A DNA stretch of 64,000 nt from Blastococcus carthaginiensis (GTDB lineage: Bacteria > Actinomycetota > Actinomycetes > Mycobacteriales > Geodermatophilaceae). The translations under genes were made by a program, and so were the position numbers. The first letter of the stretch is position 1. Each line of letters starts with the position of its first letter. The notes under the pieces were generated by a model that saw only the letters and a list, made by a program, of their open reading frames with translations, had not been told where the DNA came from and searched no databases. The stretch spans positions 1-64,000 of the forward strand of contig NZ_JASNFN010000012.1 in the NCBI RefSeq assembly GCF_030731085.1, in the 5' to 3' direction. Shown piece by piece: positions 26,239 to 36,060 of this stretch.

Positions 26239-26652
26239 GCGAGCGCCTCCGCCTCGACCGTCGCGGCGCTGGTCCCGGACGGCCGGTCGGGGTCCGCCAG
26301 CCAGGTGATCGTCTGGGTTCCCCACGCCGTGGGGCGCCACCGGCCACAGCACCCGGTGGGGATCGCGCGAGGCCGCGGTCGAGTAGCCCGGAGACGAGTA
26401 GTTCTCTGCCCACTCAGGCGGGGCAGAGCGCTACTGCCCGCGGCCCCGCACCCGGTGGGTTCGGCCGGCGGGTCGTGGGTCCACTGCCGCCCGGCAGCCA
26501 CGCGGCCCCTCCTGGCCGAGCCGGTCGTCACCGCACCCCTTCCGGGGCGAGAGCAGCGGGTCGGTCCGTCGGCCGGGTGAATCCGGCGCCCCGGGCTGCC
26601 ACGCCGCTCGCCGACCACCAGAGTGGACGGCGGAGCACGGGGAGGAGCACCC
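26239..26652. other. 414-base intergenic stretch
   Basis: No convincing gene. It holds a hairpin at 26397-26435 and, at the end, GGGGAGGAG serving the next gene. One minus frame contains WGTQTITWLADPDR, which may be a gene remnant. Confidence 0.45.
26397..26435. terminator. Imperfect hairpin
   Basis: AGTAG-TT-CTCTGCCC pairs with GGGCAGAG-CG-CTACT, with a symmetrical two-base internal bulge. No gene lies directly next to it. Confidence 0.4.
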
Positions 26653-26997
26653 ATGACGACGGACGGCGACGGGCGGACGGCGCCCGAGACCGAGGTGTGC
26701 GGTGCCAAGGTGCCCGGTGCCGAGGTGCGCGCCGCCGCCGAGCGGTGGGCCCGGGCCGCCGGGCTGCCCACCTCCGTGCTGGACGAGCCGGCACCGGCGA
26801 CCCCGTCGACGACCGCCCGCCTCGTGCGCGGGCTGCTGCTCGGGGCGGCGGTCGGCGCCGTGCTGGTGCTGTCGGCCGCGCAGGGCCTCACCGCCGCGCT
26901 CTGGGGCCTGATCGCGCTGGTCGTCGGCCTGCTCGTGGGCCGGGTCGCGCAGGACCGGCGCCGTCCGGTGTCCAGTACGGTGCCGCGGCGGCTCTGA
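26653..26997 (+). CDS. Small membrane protein, unknown function
   Basis: 114 residues: a soluble N-terminus of about 55 residues, then two hydrophobic segments (LLLGAAVGAVLVLSAAQGL and ALWGLIALVVGLLVG) and a basic tail. ATG follows GGAGGAG. No family recognised. Confidence 0.72.
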   Translation: MTTDGDGRTAPETEVCGAKVPGAEVRAAAERWARAAGLPTSVLDEPAPATPSTTARLVRGLLLGAAVGAVLVLSAAQGLTAALWGLIALVVGLLVGRVAQDRRRPVSSTVPRRL

Positions 26998-27045
26998 ACG
27001 CCCCACACCCCTGCACGCAGCCGCGACTGGCCGGATCCACGTCTC

Positions 27046-27064
27046 TTTGGTTAGCCTGCCCTAA
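27046..27064 (+). promoter_or_regulatory. IdeR/DtxR-type iron box
   Basis: TTTGGTTAGCCTGCCCTAA matches the actinobacterial iron-box consensus TTAGGTTAGGCTAACCTAA at 15 of 19 positions. It ends 15 bases before the start of the DUF2470 gene, just ahead of the AGGAGG ribosome site, where an iron-loaded IdeR would block transcription. Confidence 0.8.
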
Positions 27065-27079
27065 CCACCAGGAGGCGCC

Positions 27080-27877
27080 ATGCCGAGCAGCCCGACCCAC
27101 CCCGCGCCCGAGCGCCGTCCCGACGCCTCCGCCCTGCGTCCGGAGCCGGCCGAGCGCGCCCGCACCGTCGCCACCCGGGCCGCCGCGACCGTCTGCGCGC
27201 CCGGCGTCGAGGGCGGCCGGTTGCTGGCGCACACCGTCACCCGCGCGGGGCAGGTGCTGCTGGTCGTCCCGGCGGACGGGGACATCGCCTCAGCCGTCGA
27301 CAAGGCCCCCGACCAGGACCTCTCCGCGCTGCTGATGGTCAGCGACCACGCGCCGGTGCCGCTGCGCCGGCCGGTCCGGGCGCAGCTGTGGCTGAGCGGC
27401 TGGGCCACCCCCGTCCGGCCCGAGGACCAGCGCGCCGCACTCCTCGCCTTCGCCGAGACCCGGCCCACGGAGGTGCTGCTGGACGTCGGCCGGACCGCGC
27501 GGCTGCTGCGGCTCGACCTCGCCGAGGTGGTGCTGGGCGAGGGCGGGAAGGGTGTCGACGTGAGCCCGCAGGAGTTCGCCGCGGCGCGCCCCGACCTGCT
27601 GGCCGCCGTCGAGGCCGACCACCTGCGCCACCTGGCCGGCGCGCACGCCGACGTCGTCGAGCTGCTGACCGCCCGGGTCCCGGCCGAGGTGGTGGGCCCG
27701 GCCGGCGTCGTCCGCCCGCTCGGGCTGGACCGGTTCGGCTTCCGCCTGCGCGTCGAGCGGCCGTTCGGTCACACCGACGTGCGCGTCCCGTTCGCGCGGC
27801 CGCTGACCTGCGCCGGGCAGCTCGGGGCCGCCGTCGGCCGGCTGCTCTGCACTGCCCGGGCCGCGCGGCGCAGCTAG
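27080..27877 (+). CDS. DUF2470-domain protein, HugZ-like heme/iron utilisation candidate
   Basis: 265 residues. The N-terminal two-thirds resemble a split-barrel (FMN-binding-like) fold. The C-terminus (AAVEADHLRHLAGAHADVVE, then GLDRFGFRLRVERP) is DUF2470, the domain typical of HugZ/heme-utilisation proteins. An iron box lies directly upstream, supporting induction in iron limitation and a role in getting iron from heme. Heme cleavage itself is not shown by the sequence. It converges with the helicase gene, overlapping by four bases. Confidence 0.82.
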   Translation: MPSSPTHPAPERRPDASALRPEPAERARTVATRAAATVCAPGVEGGRLLAHTVTRAGQVLLVVPADGDIASAVDKAPDQDLSALLMVSDHAPVPLRRPVRAQLWLSGWATPVRPEDQRAALLAFAETRPTEVLLDVGRTARLLRLDLAEVVLGEGGKGVDVSPQEFAAARPDLLAAVEADHLRHLAGAHADVVELLTARVPAEVVGPAGVVRPLGLDRFGFRLRVERPFGHTDVRVPFARPLTCAGQLGAAVGRLLCTARAARRS

Positions 27878-29844
27878 CCGGACACCTCGCGCAGCAGCTC
27901 GGCCAGCCGTGTCCGCCGCGGCCGGACGTCGACGTCGCGCACCGCCCGGGCCAGGGCCGCCCCGCTGGCGTGCACGATCGACAGGTGCTGCTGCGCCCTC
28001 GTGAGGGCGGTGTAGACCAGCGGGCGGGACAGCATGCCGCCCGCCTCCGGCGGGAGCACGACGACGACGCCGGGCCACTCCGAACCCTGCGCGCGGTGCA
28101 CGGTGATCGCCCACCCGTGGCGCAGGTCGAACAGCGCCTGCCCGTTCACCGTCACCGGGCCGGAGCTGAAGTCGACGGTCAGCGAGCCGTCGCCGGTGCC
28201 GGTGACCACGCCGACCTCGCCGTTGGCGAACCCCACGGGCTCGAGGTCCATGTGGTTGGCGGTGGCCACCACGCGATCGCCCGGGTCGAAGCCGAACACC
28301 GCGCCCTCGCCAGGGTTCAGCTGCGCCTTGAGCGCCTTGTTCAGCTCGATCGTGCCGGCCGGCCCGCGGTGCACCGGGGTGACGACCTGCACCGCACCCG
28401 GGTCGATGCCGAGTGCGCGCGGGATCGAGTCGGTGACCAGCTGCACCACCCGGCGGGCCGCCTCGGCGCTGCCGGTGGCCGGCACGACGACGACCTCGCG
28501 GTCGGGGGAGTCCACCGGGGGCAGCTCGCCGCCGCGGACGGCCGACGCCAGCCGGGCGATCGCCCCGCCCTCGGCCTGCCGGTAGAGGGTGGTCAGCTCG
28601 GTCACCGGGACGGCTCGCGAGTCGATGAGGTCGCCCAGCACGTGCCCGGGGCCGATCGAGGGCAGCTGCGCGGGGTCGCCGACCAGGAGCAGGTGGGTCC
28701 CGTCGGGGCAGGCCTCCAGCAGCGCGGCGGTGAGCTCGACGTCGAGCATGGAGGCCTCGTCGACCACCACGACGTCGGCGTCCAGCGGCCACTCCTCGTT
28801 GCGGGAGAACCCGCCGGAGGCACCCTGCGCGCCGAGCAGCCGGTGCACGGTGACCGCCGGGTGGTCGGTGAGCTCCTCCAGCCGCTTGGCCGCCCGGCCG
28901 GTGGGCGCGGCCAGCGCCACGTCGGTGCCCTTGGTGCGCAGCAGCTGCACGATCGCGGCGACCGTGCGGCTCTTGCCCGTGCCCGGGCCCCCGGTGAGCA
29001 GGCTGACCCCGGCCGAGAGCACCTGGGCCACGGCCTTCTTCTGCGCCTCGTCCAGCCCCTTGGCCACCGAGCGCACCGAGGCGGGATCGGCGATCCGCCC
29101 CGCGGCGGCGGCGAGCCGGGCGATGTTCTCGGCCACCGCCTCCTCGGCCATGCCGTACCGGGCCAGCGACAGCGTCCGCAGCGCGGGATCCGGTTCGGCT
29201 TGCTCTGCGCCGTCGTCCCCACCCGCCCTGTCCTCGTCGGACTCCGGCTCCGGCGGCTCGTGCTCGAGCACGTCACCGGAGTCGACGGCGGCCACGACCG
29301 CGGCGGCGGGGTCGGCGACGCCCTCGGCCTGCAGCGCCGCCACGACCAGCTCGACGGGCAGCACGGTGTGCCCGTCCCGGGTCGCGGTGCGCAGGGTGAG
29401 CCCCACGATCGCCCGCCCGCGCCGGGCGTCCTGCCGGTCGGCGCCCTTGAGCACGGCGATCGCCAGCCGGTCGGCGTCGGTGAGCGTGACCCCGGAGAGC
29501 CCCAGCAGCGCCCAGGGGTCGTCGCGCAGCCGGCGGGCGGCGTCGGGGCCGAGCGCGTCGGCGACGCCGGCGGCCAGCTTGGCAGGCAGGCCCGCGCCCA
29601 CCAGGAGCTCGACCACCTCGTAGGTGGGGGCGGCGGCCAGGAAGCTGGAGAACAGCCGCTCGGCGCGCTGCCGGCCCACCCGCGGCAGCTTCAGCAGCCG
29701 GTCGGCGGTGACGTCGTCGGGGGTGGTGACGCCGGCGGCGGGCAGCTCGGCCGCGGCGCGCTTGCCGAGCCCCGGCCACAGCCCCGCGGTGCAGAACGCG
29801 GCGAAGACCAGGTCCGGGCCGGGGGTCGTCGGGTCGGCGCTCAC
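27874..29844 (-). CDS. RecD2-type DNA helicase (AAA ATPase)
   Basis: 656 residues. The N-terminal part has a helix-hairpin-helix-like segment (DRLLKLPRVGRQRAERLF). The motor follows: Walker A LLTGGPGTGKSRT, then ALAAPTGRAAKRLEEL, Walker B VVVVDEASMLD, LVGDPAQLPSIGPG, TTLYRQ, and the late motif WAITVHRAQGSEWPGVVVVL. RecD2 enzymes unwind DNA 5' to 3' in repair without RecBC. The GTG start overlaps the stop of the aldo/keto reductase gene by four bases, so they share an operon, with no obvious functional link. Confidence 0.88.
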   Translation of the reverse strand: MSADPTTPGPDLVFAAFCTAGLWPGLGKRAAAELPAAGVTTPDDVTADRLLKLPRVGRQRAERLFSSFLAAAPTYEVVELLVGAGLPAKLAAGVADALGPDAARRLRDDPWALLGLSGVTLTDADRLAIAVLKGADRQDARRGRAIVGLTLRTATRDGHTVLPVELVVAALQAEGVADPAAAVVAAVDSGDVLEHEPPEPESDEDRAGGDDGAEQAEPDPALRTLSLARYGMAEEAVAENIARLAAAAGRIADPASVRSVAKGLDEAQKKAVAQVLSAGVSLLTGGPGTGKSRTVAAIVQLLRTKGTDVALAAPTGRAAKRLEELTDHPAVTVHRLLGAQGASGGFSRNEEWPLDADVVVVDEASMLDVELTAALLEACPDGTHLLLVGDPAQLPSIGPGHVLGDLIDSRAVPVTELTTLYRQAEGGAIARLASAVRGGELPPVDSPDREVVVVPATGSAEAARRVVQLVTDSIPRALGIDPGAVQVVTPVHRGPAGTIELNKALKAQLNPGEGAVFGFDPGDRVVATANHMDLEPVGFANGEVGVVTGTGDGSLTVDFSSGPVTVNGQALFDLRHGWAITVHRAQGSEWPGVVVVLPPEAGGMLSRPLVYTALTRAQQHLSIVHASGAALARAVRDVDVRPRRTRLAELLREVSG

Positions 29845-30821
29845 CGGTCCGACCGGCGATCGGGGTAGCTGAAGTGCGGGGCGGAGACGTCCTCCAGCGC
29901 CGTGCGGATCGCCGCGGGCAGGCGGACGCCGTCGGCGTCGAGGGACGCCTGCAGCTGCTGGGCGGTGCGGGCACCCACCACCGGCGCGACGACGCCGGGC
30001 CGGTCGCGCACCCAGGCCAGCGCCACCGCCAGCGGCGTGGTGCCCAGGCCCTGGGCGGCGGTGATCACCGCCTCGACGATGCGGTCGGCGGTGGCCGAGC
30101 GGAGGCCGTCGATGAAGCCCTGCCACTGCGCGGAGGCACCGCGGGACTCCGAGGGCGTGCTGTGCCGGTACTTGCCGGTGAGCAGGCCCCGACCCAGCGG
30201 CGACCAGGCGAGCACGCCCAGGCCCAGCGCCTCGGCCGCCGGCACGACCTCGCGCTCGACGCCGCGCTGCAGCAGGGAGTACTCGACCTGGGTGCTGACC
30301 AGCGGGGTGCGCCCCGGCCAGGCCTTCTGCCAGGTCGCGGCCTGGGCGGTCTGCCAGCCGGTGAAGTTGCTCACGCCGACGTAGCGCGCCCGGCCCGAGG
30401 AGACGGCCAGGTCGCAGGCGGCCAGCGTCTCCTCCAGCGGCGTCGACTCGTCCCAGGCGTGCAGCTGCCAGAGGTCGACGTAGTCCAGGCCGAGGCGCTC
30501 CAGCGACGCGTCCAGCGCCGAGATCAGGTGGCCCCGCGAGGCGCCCCGGCCCATCGGACCGGGCCCGGTGCGCCCGACGGCCTTCGTGGCGACCAGCACC
30601 TGTGACCGGGGGACGACGTCGGCGAGCAGGTGGCCCAGGGTGCGCTCGCTCTCGCCTTCGCAGTAGACGTCGGCGGTGTCGACCAGCGTGCCGCCGGCGT
30701 CGACGAAGGCCGTGAGCTGCATGGCGGCCTCGTCCTCGTCGGTGTCGCCGCCCCAAGTCATCGTCCCCAGCGCGAGCCGGGACACGATCAGACCGCTGCG
30801 CCCCAACGCCCGTTGCTCCAC
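29841..30821 (-). CDS. Aldo/keto reductase
   Basis: 326 residues, a TIM-barrel NADPH oxidoreductase. The N-terminus ALGRSGLIVSRLALGTMTWG is typical; Asp/Tyr of the tetrad lie in DTADVYCEGESE, Lys in LVATKAVG, and His in YVDLWQLHAWD. Substrate unknown. GTG at 30821 is chosen from family alignment; TAGGTT lies eight bases upstream and no ribosome site is seen, so the message may be leaderless. Divergent from uppP. Confidence 0.88.
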   Translation of the reverse strand: MEQRALGRSGLIVSRLALGTMTWGGDTDEDEAAMQLTAFVDAGGTLVDTADVYCEGESERTLGHLLADVVPRSQVLVATKAVGRTGPGPMGRGASRGHLISALDASLERLGLDYVDLWQLHAWDESTPLEETLAACDLAVSSGRARYVGVSNFTGWQTAQAATWQKAWPGRTPLVSTQVEYSLLQRGVEREVVPAAEALGLGVLAWSPLGRGLLTGKYRHSTPSESRGASAQWQGFIDGLRSATADRIVEAVITAAQGLGTTPLAVALAWVRDRPGVVAPVVGARTAQQLQASLDADGVRLPAAIRTALEDVSAPHFSYPDRRSDR

Positions 30822-30910
30822 GACCGGCCAACCTACCGCCGCCGACCGACGGTCACCCGGGAGCACCGGGACCTTCGGGGCGGCGCGCCGGGCGTCCCGG
30901 GGCCGACGCC

Positions 30911-30981
30911 TAGGGTGAGCACCCGTGCCCGAACGCTCCTGCTCCCGCCCGGCTGCCCGTGTCCTGACCGGGGGGTGCTGA
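30911..30981 (+). promoter_or_regulatory. Candidate promoter and leaderless 18-codon leader ORF before uppP
   Basis: TAGGGT (30911-30916) is a good -10 box. Eight bases later a GTG (30925) opens an 18-codon frame, VPERSCSRPAARVLTGGC, whose TGA (30979-30981) ends one base before the uppP GTG. GGGGGG inside its end could serve as the uppP ribosome site. Such a layout can couple uppP translation to the leader. It is a prediction from spacing alone. Confidence 0.4.
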
Positions 30982-30982
30982 G

Positions 30983-31849
<867 letters not shown>

Positions 31850-31991
31850 CCGCACCCTCGCGACCCGGAGCCGGACCCCCGCCGGGGGGCGCGGGGGGGG
31901 GGGGGGGGGCAGCCCGCCCGGCCCGGCGCTCCCCCCACCCCCCCCCCCCGCCCCCGCCCCGCCCCGGCGCCCCGAGGGGGTGCTGGGGAGC
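31850..31991. repeat. Low-complexity G-run/C-run tract between convergent genes
   Basis: A run of 17 G (31893-31909) is followed within 30 bases by a run of 12 C (31938-31949) and more C-rich sequence. Between convergent genes it could fold as a huge hairpin or a G-quadruplex and act as a terminator. Such runs are also where assemblies fail, so the exact length is doubtful. Confidence 0.7.
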
Positions 31992-33557
31992 TCAGCCCTC
32001 CGTGCCGGCGTCGAGGTCGAGCGTCTCGATCATCGCGTCGAGCACCTCGACGTTGCGTCGGTAGTCGAACATCGGCAGGCCGATGGTGTCGGCGACCAGC
32101 GTGCGTGGGCCGTTCTCGCCGTCCGGCAGCCGGACGGCGTAACGGGTCGAGGGCGTGCCCACGGGCCAGAGGCCCTCACCGGTGGCGGTCCGCTCGATCC
32201 GCACCGACTCCCGGCCGTCCACGGTCAGCTCGCGGCGCGCCTGCTCGCCGGGCCGTTCCTGGGTCACCCGGTCGAAGGCCACCGACTCGACCGAGAAGGC
32301 GATCGCGGCCACGCGCACGTCGGTGGCGTCGGGCACGTCGAAGTCCTGCGGGGAGAACCGGCTGCAGGACGGCACGGTCTCACCGGCGTTGACTGCCCAG
32401 TCCGAGGGGTGGTCGACGGTGTACCCGGCGGGGCTCGTGCACGTCTCGCCGAGGGTGACGCCGTCGCCGGGCTCCCGGTCCAGCACGTCGATCACGATGC
32501 GCTGCGGATCGGACAACCGGGCGACGGCGAACGGGCGGCGCTGGTCCAGCCCGGCGAAGAACGAGTACCGGCCCTCGAAGAGGCCGTCGGCGACCAGGGC
32601 CTGCAGCGTGCTCGTCCCGGCGATCTCCAGCTGCTCCTGGCCCTCCCAGGGCGGGACACCCTCGGGGGCATCGGCCGGGAGGAGCAGGTTGGTCAGCGTG
32701 ATCCCCAGCGTGGTGTCGCCGGGAACCTGCACCGGCTCGCCGGAGCCCTGGCTGCGCGGGTCCTCGGTGTAGCCGACCTCGTAGCCGGCCTCGCCGTCCC
32801 CGGCGAGCTCGAAGACGATCCGGTCGAAGCCGTCGTGGGCCCCCAGCCGGACGTCGGTCAGCGTGACCGGCGACCCGGTCGCCTCCGCGTCGACGTCGGC
32901 GGTGCCGCCCTGGCCGACCGGCTCGAGGGTGCCGGAGCCGCCGTCCTCACCGGGCTGGTGCAGGACGTCGACGACCAGCCGGGAGGGGTCGGAGAACGTG
33001 GTGACGCCGAAGGGCACCCGCTCCTCCAGCCCGATCGTCCAAGCGAGCATCGACTCGAAGTCGCCCGTCTGGACCGCCTCGGTGATCACCTGCCCGCCGG
33101 GGGCGGTGAGCTGCTCGCGCCCGGTGTAGGTCTCGCGCGGCTGCTCGCCGGACAGGTCGACGCCGCTTGCGGGGCTGACCCGGACCTGCAGGAACGCGGA
33201 GCCGGCGACGCCGACCTGCCGACCGGAGCCGTCCTCGGTGATCGGCGGCTCGACGTAACCGACCCGGTAGCTGGGGACCTCGTCGCCCTCGAACTCGAGG
33301 ACGAACCGGTCGAAGTCCTGGTGCCCGGCGGCGCGCACGTCGGTCAGGTAGGCCGCGGAGCCACCGGCGGGGAAGTCCCCGGCCTCCACGGTCCCGGTGC
33401 CGGGGTTGCCGACCGGGGGCAGCGGCTGGTCGGCCGACTGCAGGGTGCCGGGCGGACCCGGCTCGGTCGGGACGACGGTCGGTGGTGGGGCGGTCGGGGC
33501 GCCGGCGGTCACCAGCAGAGTGCTGGCGCCCAGTCCGGCGAGGAGCAGTCGCATCAT
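31992..33557 (-). CDS. Secreted protein with two AMIN-like domains
   Basis: 521 residues. A short hydrophobic N-terminal segment (LLLAGLGASTLLVTAGA) may be a signal peptide; a Pro/Thr-rich linker follows. Two related domains come next, each with a DFDRFVLEFEGDE / GFDRIVFELAGDG opening, a YxVGYxE core and an RLVVDVL / RIVIDVL ending. A unique C-terminal domain closes the protein. AMIN domains bind envelope components, which suits the wall-related neighbour uppP. The start could be either of two adjacent ATGs. Confidence 0.78.
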   Translation of the reverse strand: MMRLLLAGLGASTLLVTAGAPTAPPPTVVPTEPGPPGTLQSADQPLPPVGNPGTGTVEAGDFPAGGSAAYLTDVRAAGHQDFDRFVLEFEGDEVPSYRVGYVEPPITEDGSGRQVGVAGSAFLQVRVSPASGVDLSGEQPRETYTGREQLTAPGGQVITEAVQTGDFESMLAWTIGLEERVPFGVTTFSDPSRLVVDVLHQPGEDGGSGTLEPVGQGGTADVDAEATGSPVTLTDVRLGAHDGFDRIVFELAGDGEAGYEVGYTEDPRSQGSGEPVQVPGDTTLGITLTNLLLPADAPEGVPPWEGQEQLEIAGTSTLQALVADGLFEGRYSFFAGLDQRRPFAVARLSDPQRIVIDVLDREPGDGVTLGETCTSPAGYTVDHPSDWAVNAGETVPSCSRFSPQDFDVPDATDVRVAAIAFSVESVAFDRVTQERPGEQARRELTVDGRESVRIERTATGEGLWPVGTPSTRYAVRLPDGENGPRTLVADTIGLPMFDYRRNVEVLDAMIETLDLDAGTEG

Positions 33558-33740
33558 CGCGATCTCGCCTTCCGGTCTCGGGTCTCCGGTCCCTCGAAGG
33601 CCTGCCCGCGGGTTGCGCTCCCGAACCCGGCTCGGCGTCCCGTCACCGGATCGTCACGTGGACCACGGCGGCCGGGAGGGGTCCGCGCCCAGGTGGGCCG
33701 CGGGAACGGGTGCCGGACGGGCAGCGCCTACGCTCGCCCG

Positions 33741-34436
33741 GTGACCACCGTCATCCTGCTGCGGCACGGCCGGAGCACCGCGAACACCGGCGGGGTGCTC
33801 GCCGGCTGGACCCCCGGCGTCGAGCTCGACGAGACCGGGCAGGCGCAGGCCCGGGCGATGGGGGAGCGGCTGGCGAAGGTGCCGCTGGCCGCCGTCGTCA
33901 GCAGCCCGCTGGAGCGGTGCCGGCAGACCGCCGCCGCGGTGCTCGCCGGGCGCGACCTGGAGCCGGCGACCGACGACCGGCTGGGCGAGGCCCGCTACGG
34001 CGACTGGACCGGCCGGCCGCTCGAGGAGCTGGCCAAGGAGCCGCTGTGGAAGGTGGTCCAGCAGCACCCCTCGGCCGCCGTCTTCCCGGGGCCGGAAGGG
34101 GAGGGGCTCGCCCACACCCAGGCCCGGGCCGTGGCCGCCGTCCGCGAGTGGAACGCCCGGCTCGGGCCCGACGCGGTGTGGCTGGCCTGCAGCCACGGCG
34201 ACGTCATCAAGGCCGTGCTCGCCGACGCGCTCGGGCTGCACCTCGACCAGTTCCAGCGGATCGTCGTCGACCCCGCCTCCATCTCGGTGGTCAGCTACAC
34301 CGAGACCCGCCCGTTCGTGGCGCGGATCAACGACACCGGGGGCGACGTCGCCGCGCTCCTCCCGCACCCGGGCGAGGGCCGGCGCGGGACCGACTCCGAC
34401 GCCGTCGTGGGCGGCGGGGCGGGCGCGACCGCCTGA
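33741..34436 (+). CDS. Phosphoglycerate mutase-like (MSMEG_4193-type) phosphatase
   Basis: 231 residues of the histidine phosphatase superfamily: catalytic LLRHGRSTAN, SSPLERCRQTA, EARYGDW and the second His in ACSHGDVIKAVLAD. It is a probable phosphatase rather than a glycolytic mutase. GTG at 33741 lacks a ribosome site but has TACGCT (33729-33734) exactly six bases upstream. It heads a conserved actinobacterial set with the DUF3090 and SCO1664-type genes. Confidence 0.88.
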   Translation: MTTVILLRHGRSTANTGGVLAGWTPGVELDETGQAQARAMGERLAKVPLAAVVSSPLERCRQTAAAVLAGRDLEPATDDRLGEARYGDWTGRPLEELAKEPLWKVVQQHPSAAVFPGPEGEGLAHTQARAVAAVREWNARLGPDAVWLACSHGDVIKAVLADALGLHLDQFQRIVVDPASISVVSYTETRPFVARINDTGGDVAALLPHPGEGRRGTDSDAVVGGGAGATA

Positions 34437-34518
34437 GCACGCCGGGCCCGTCCAGGAGCTCGCGCCGAGCGTCCGAGGCGTGAGGGGGAGAGGTCCCTCC
34501 ACCGCGTAACCTGGGCGC

Positions 34519-35070
34519 GTGCCCCGCCAGGTCCATCTCTTCGATCGCCCCAGCCGGTTCGTCGCAGGGACGGTGGGGCAGCCGGGGGACCGCACCTTCT
34601 ACCTCCAGGCCACCGACGACACCGGGCGCACCGTCAGCGTCGCGCTGGAGAAGAACCAGGTGCAGGTGCTGGCCGACCGGATGAACGACCTGCTCGACGA
34701 GATCAGCGGCCGGGCCGGCACGGTCATCCCACCGGAGGCCGACGTGGACGACCTGGAGCCGCTCACCGCACCGGTGGACGAGGAGTTCCGGGTCGCCGCC
34801 ATGGGCCTGGCCTGGGACGGCACCGAGGAGGCCGTCGTCGTCGAGGCGGTGGCCGCCGGCGAGGAGCCGATCGAGGAGGACGTGATCCTCTCCGACAGCG
34901 AGGAGGGGCCCGACGCCCTGCGGGTGACCATCACGCCGATGGCCGCGCGGGCGTTCGTCGCCCGAGCCCGGCGCGTGGTGGCCGCCGGGCGCCCGTCCTG
35001 CCCGCTGTGCTCGCTCCCGCTGGACCCGGTGGGCCACGTGTGCCCGCGGCAGAACGGGTACCGCCGCTGA
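34519..35070 (+). CDS. DUF3090 family protein
   Basis: 183 residues: VHLFDRPSRFVAGTVGQPGD at the start, FYLQATDDTG, LEKNQVQVLADRMNDLLDEI, and a C-terminal zinc-ribbon-like CPLCSLPLDPVGHVCPRQNG. Unknown function, strictly actinobacterial. TAACCT (34507-34512) lies six bases before the GTG, again without a ribosome site. It overlaps the next gene. Confidence 0.9.
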   Translation: MPRQVHLFDRPSRFVAGTVGQPGDRTFYLQATDDTGRTVSVALEKNQVQVLADRMNDLLDEISGRAGTVIPPEADVDDLEPLTAPVDEEFRVAAMGLAWDGTEEAVVVEAVAAGEEPIEEDVILSDSEEGPDALRVTITPMAARAFVARARRVVAAGRPSCPLCSLPLDPVGHVCPRQNGYRR

Positions 35071-35819
35071 GCGGCGACCCCGCGGAGGACGTCGTCCTCC
35101 GGCCGCCCGCCGGTGACGAGGAGGCGCGGCGGCTCCTCGACGAGGGCGAGATCGACCTCGAGGGCCGGATGCTCGACGCCTCGAACGTGACCCTGGTCGG
35201 CACCATCCGGTGCGGCGACCTGGTCGCCGAGTGCGTCTACAAGCCGGTCGCCGGGGAGCGGCCGCTGTGGGACTTCCCCGACGGCACCCTCGCCGGCCGG
35301 GAGATCTCGGCCTACCTGGTGTCCGAGGCGACCGGCTGGCGGGTCGTCCCGCCCACCGTGCTGCGGGAGGGTCCGTTCGGCCCCGGGATGGTGCAGCTGT
35401 GGGTGGACGGCGACGAGGACGTCGATCTGGCCGCCTTCGTGCGCCGCGACGACCCGGCGCTGCGCCGCATGGCCGTGTTCGACGCGGTCGTGAACAACGC
35501 CGACCGCAAGGGCGGGCACATCATCCAGATGCCCGGCGGCCACGTGCACGGCGTCGACCACGGCATCTGCTTCTCCGTGGACCCCAAGCTGCGCACCCTG
35601 CTGTGGCGCTGGGCGGGCAAGCCGCTGACCGTCGAGGCGGTCGAGGTGCTGGACCGGCTCGGCGACGAGCTGCGCGGCGACCTCGGGGAGCAGCTGCACG
35701 AGCACCTGACCCGCGCCGAGGTGCGCTGCACCCAGCGGCGGGTGGCCGAGCTGCTGCGCACCGGCCGGCACCCCGAGCCCAGCGGGGAGTGGCCGGCGCT
35801 GCCCTGGCCGCCCTTCTGA
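35040..35819 (+). CDS. SCO1664 family protein (PI3/4-kinase-like fold)
   Basis: About 259 residues. Kinase-like marks are LVAECVYKPVAGERPLWDFP, the catalytic-loop-like VFDAVVNNADRKGGHI and HGVDHGICFSVDPKLRT. The family always sits beside DUF3090; its substrate is unknown. The frame opens at a GTG at 35007; the GTG at 35040 is taken here, but either overlaps DUF3090 and the N-terminus is uncertain. Confidence 0.85.
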   Translation: MPAAERVPPLSGDPAEDVVLRPPAGDEEARRLLDEGEIDLEGRMLDASNVTLVGTIRCGDLVAECVYKPVAGERPLWDFPDGTLAGREISAYLVSEATGWRVVPPTVLREGPFGPGMVQLWVDGDEDVDLAAFVRRDDPALRRMAVFDAVVNNADRKGGHIIQMPGGHVHGVDHGICFSVDPKLRTLLWRWAGKPLTVEAVEVLDRLGDELRGDLGEQLHEHLTRAEVRCTQRRVAELLRTGRHPEPSGEWPALPWPPF

Positions 35820-36060
35820 CTGTCGCCCTCCGGGCTCCGACCGCGGCCACGTGCCGTCCCCGCTGCGCTGAGCCGTTGCCCGGCATCGCTCGGGAGGCCT
35901 CCGGCCCCCGCTCACGACGCCGGCCTCGCGGGGCGGCTCGCCGCCGGCCTCCCGCGAGACCGACGAACTCGTGGCCATCGGGCGCTGATCACCACGACGT
36001 CGTCGCACTCGCGCCGCAGGCACCGGCGTCCTGTCGGTGCCGTGCGCCAGCATCCCGGGC

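Noticed and set aside
33741..34436. Glycolytic phosphoglycerate mutase
   Set aside because: The histidine phosphatase motifs are there, but the sequence and its DUF3090/SCO1664 neighbours match the MSMEG_4193-type phosphatase group.
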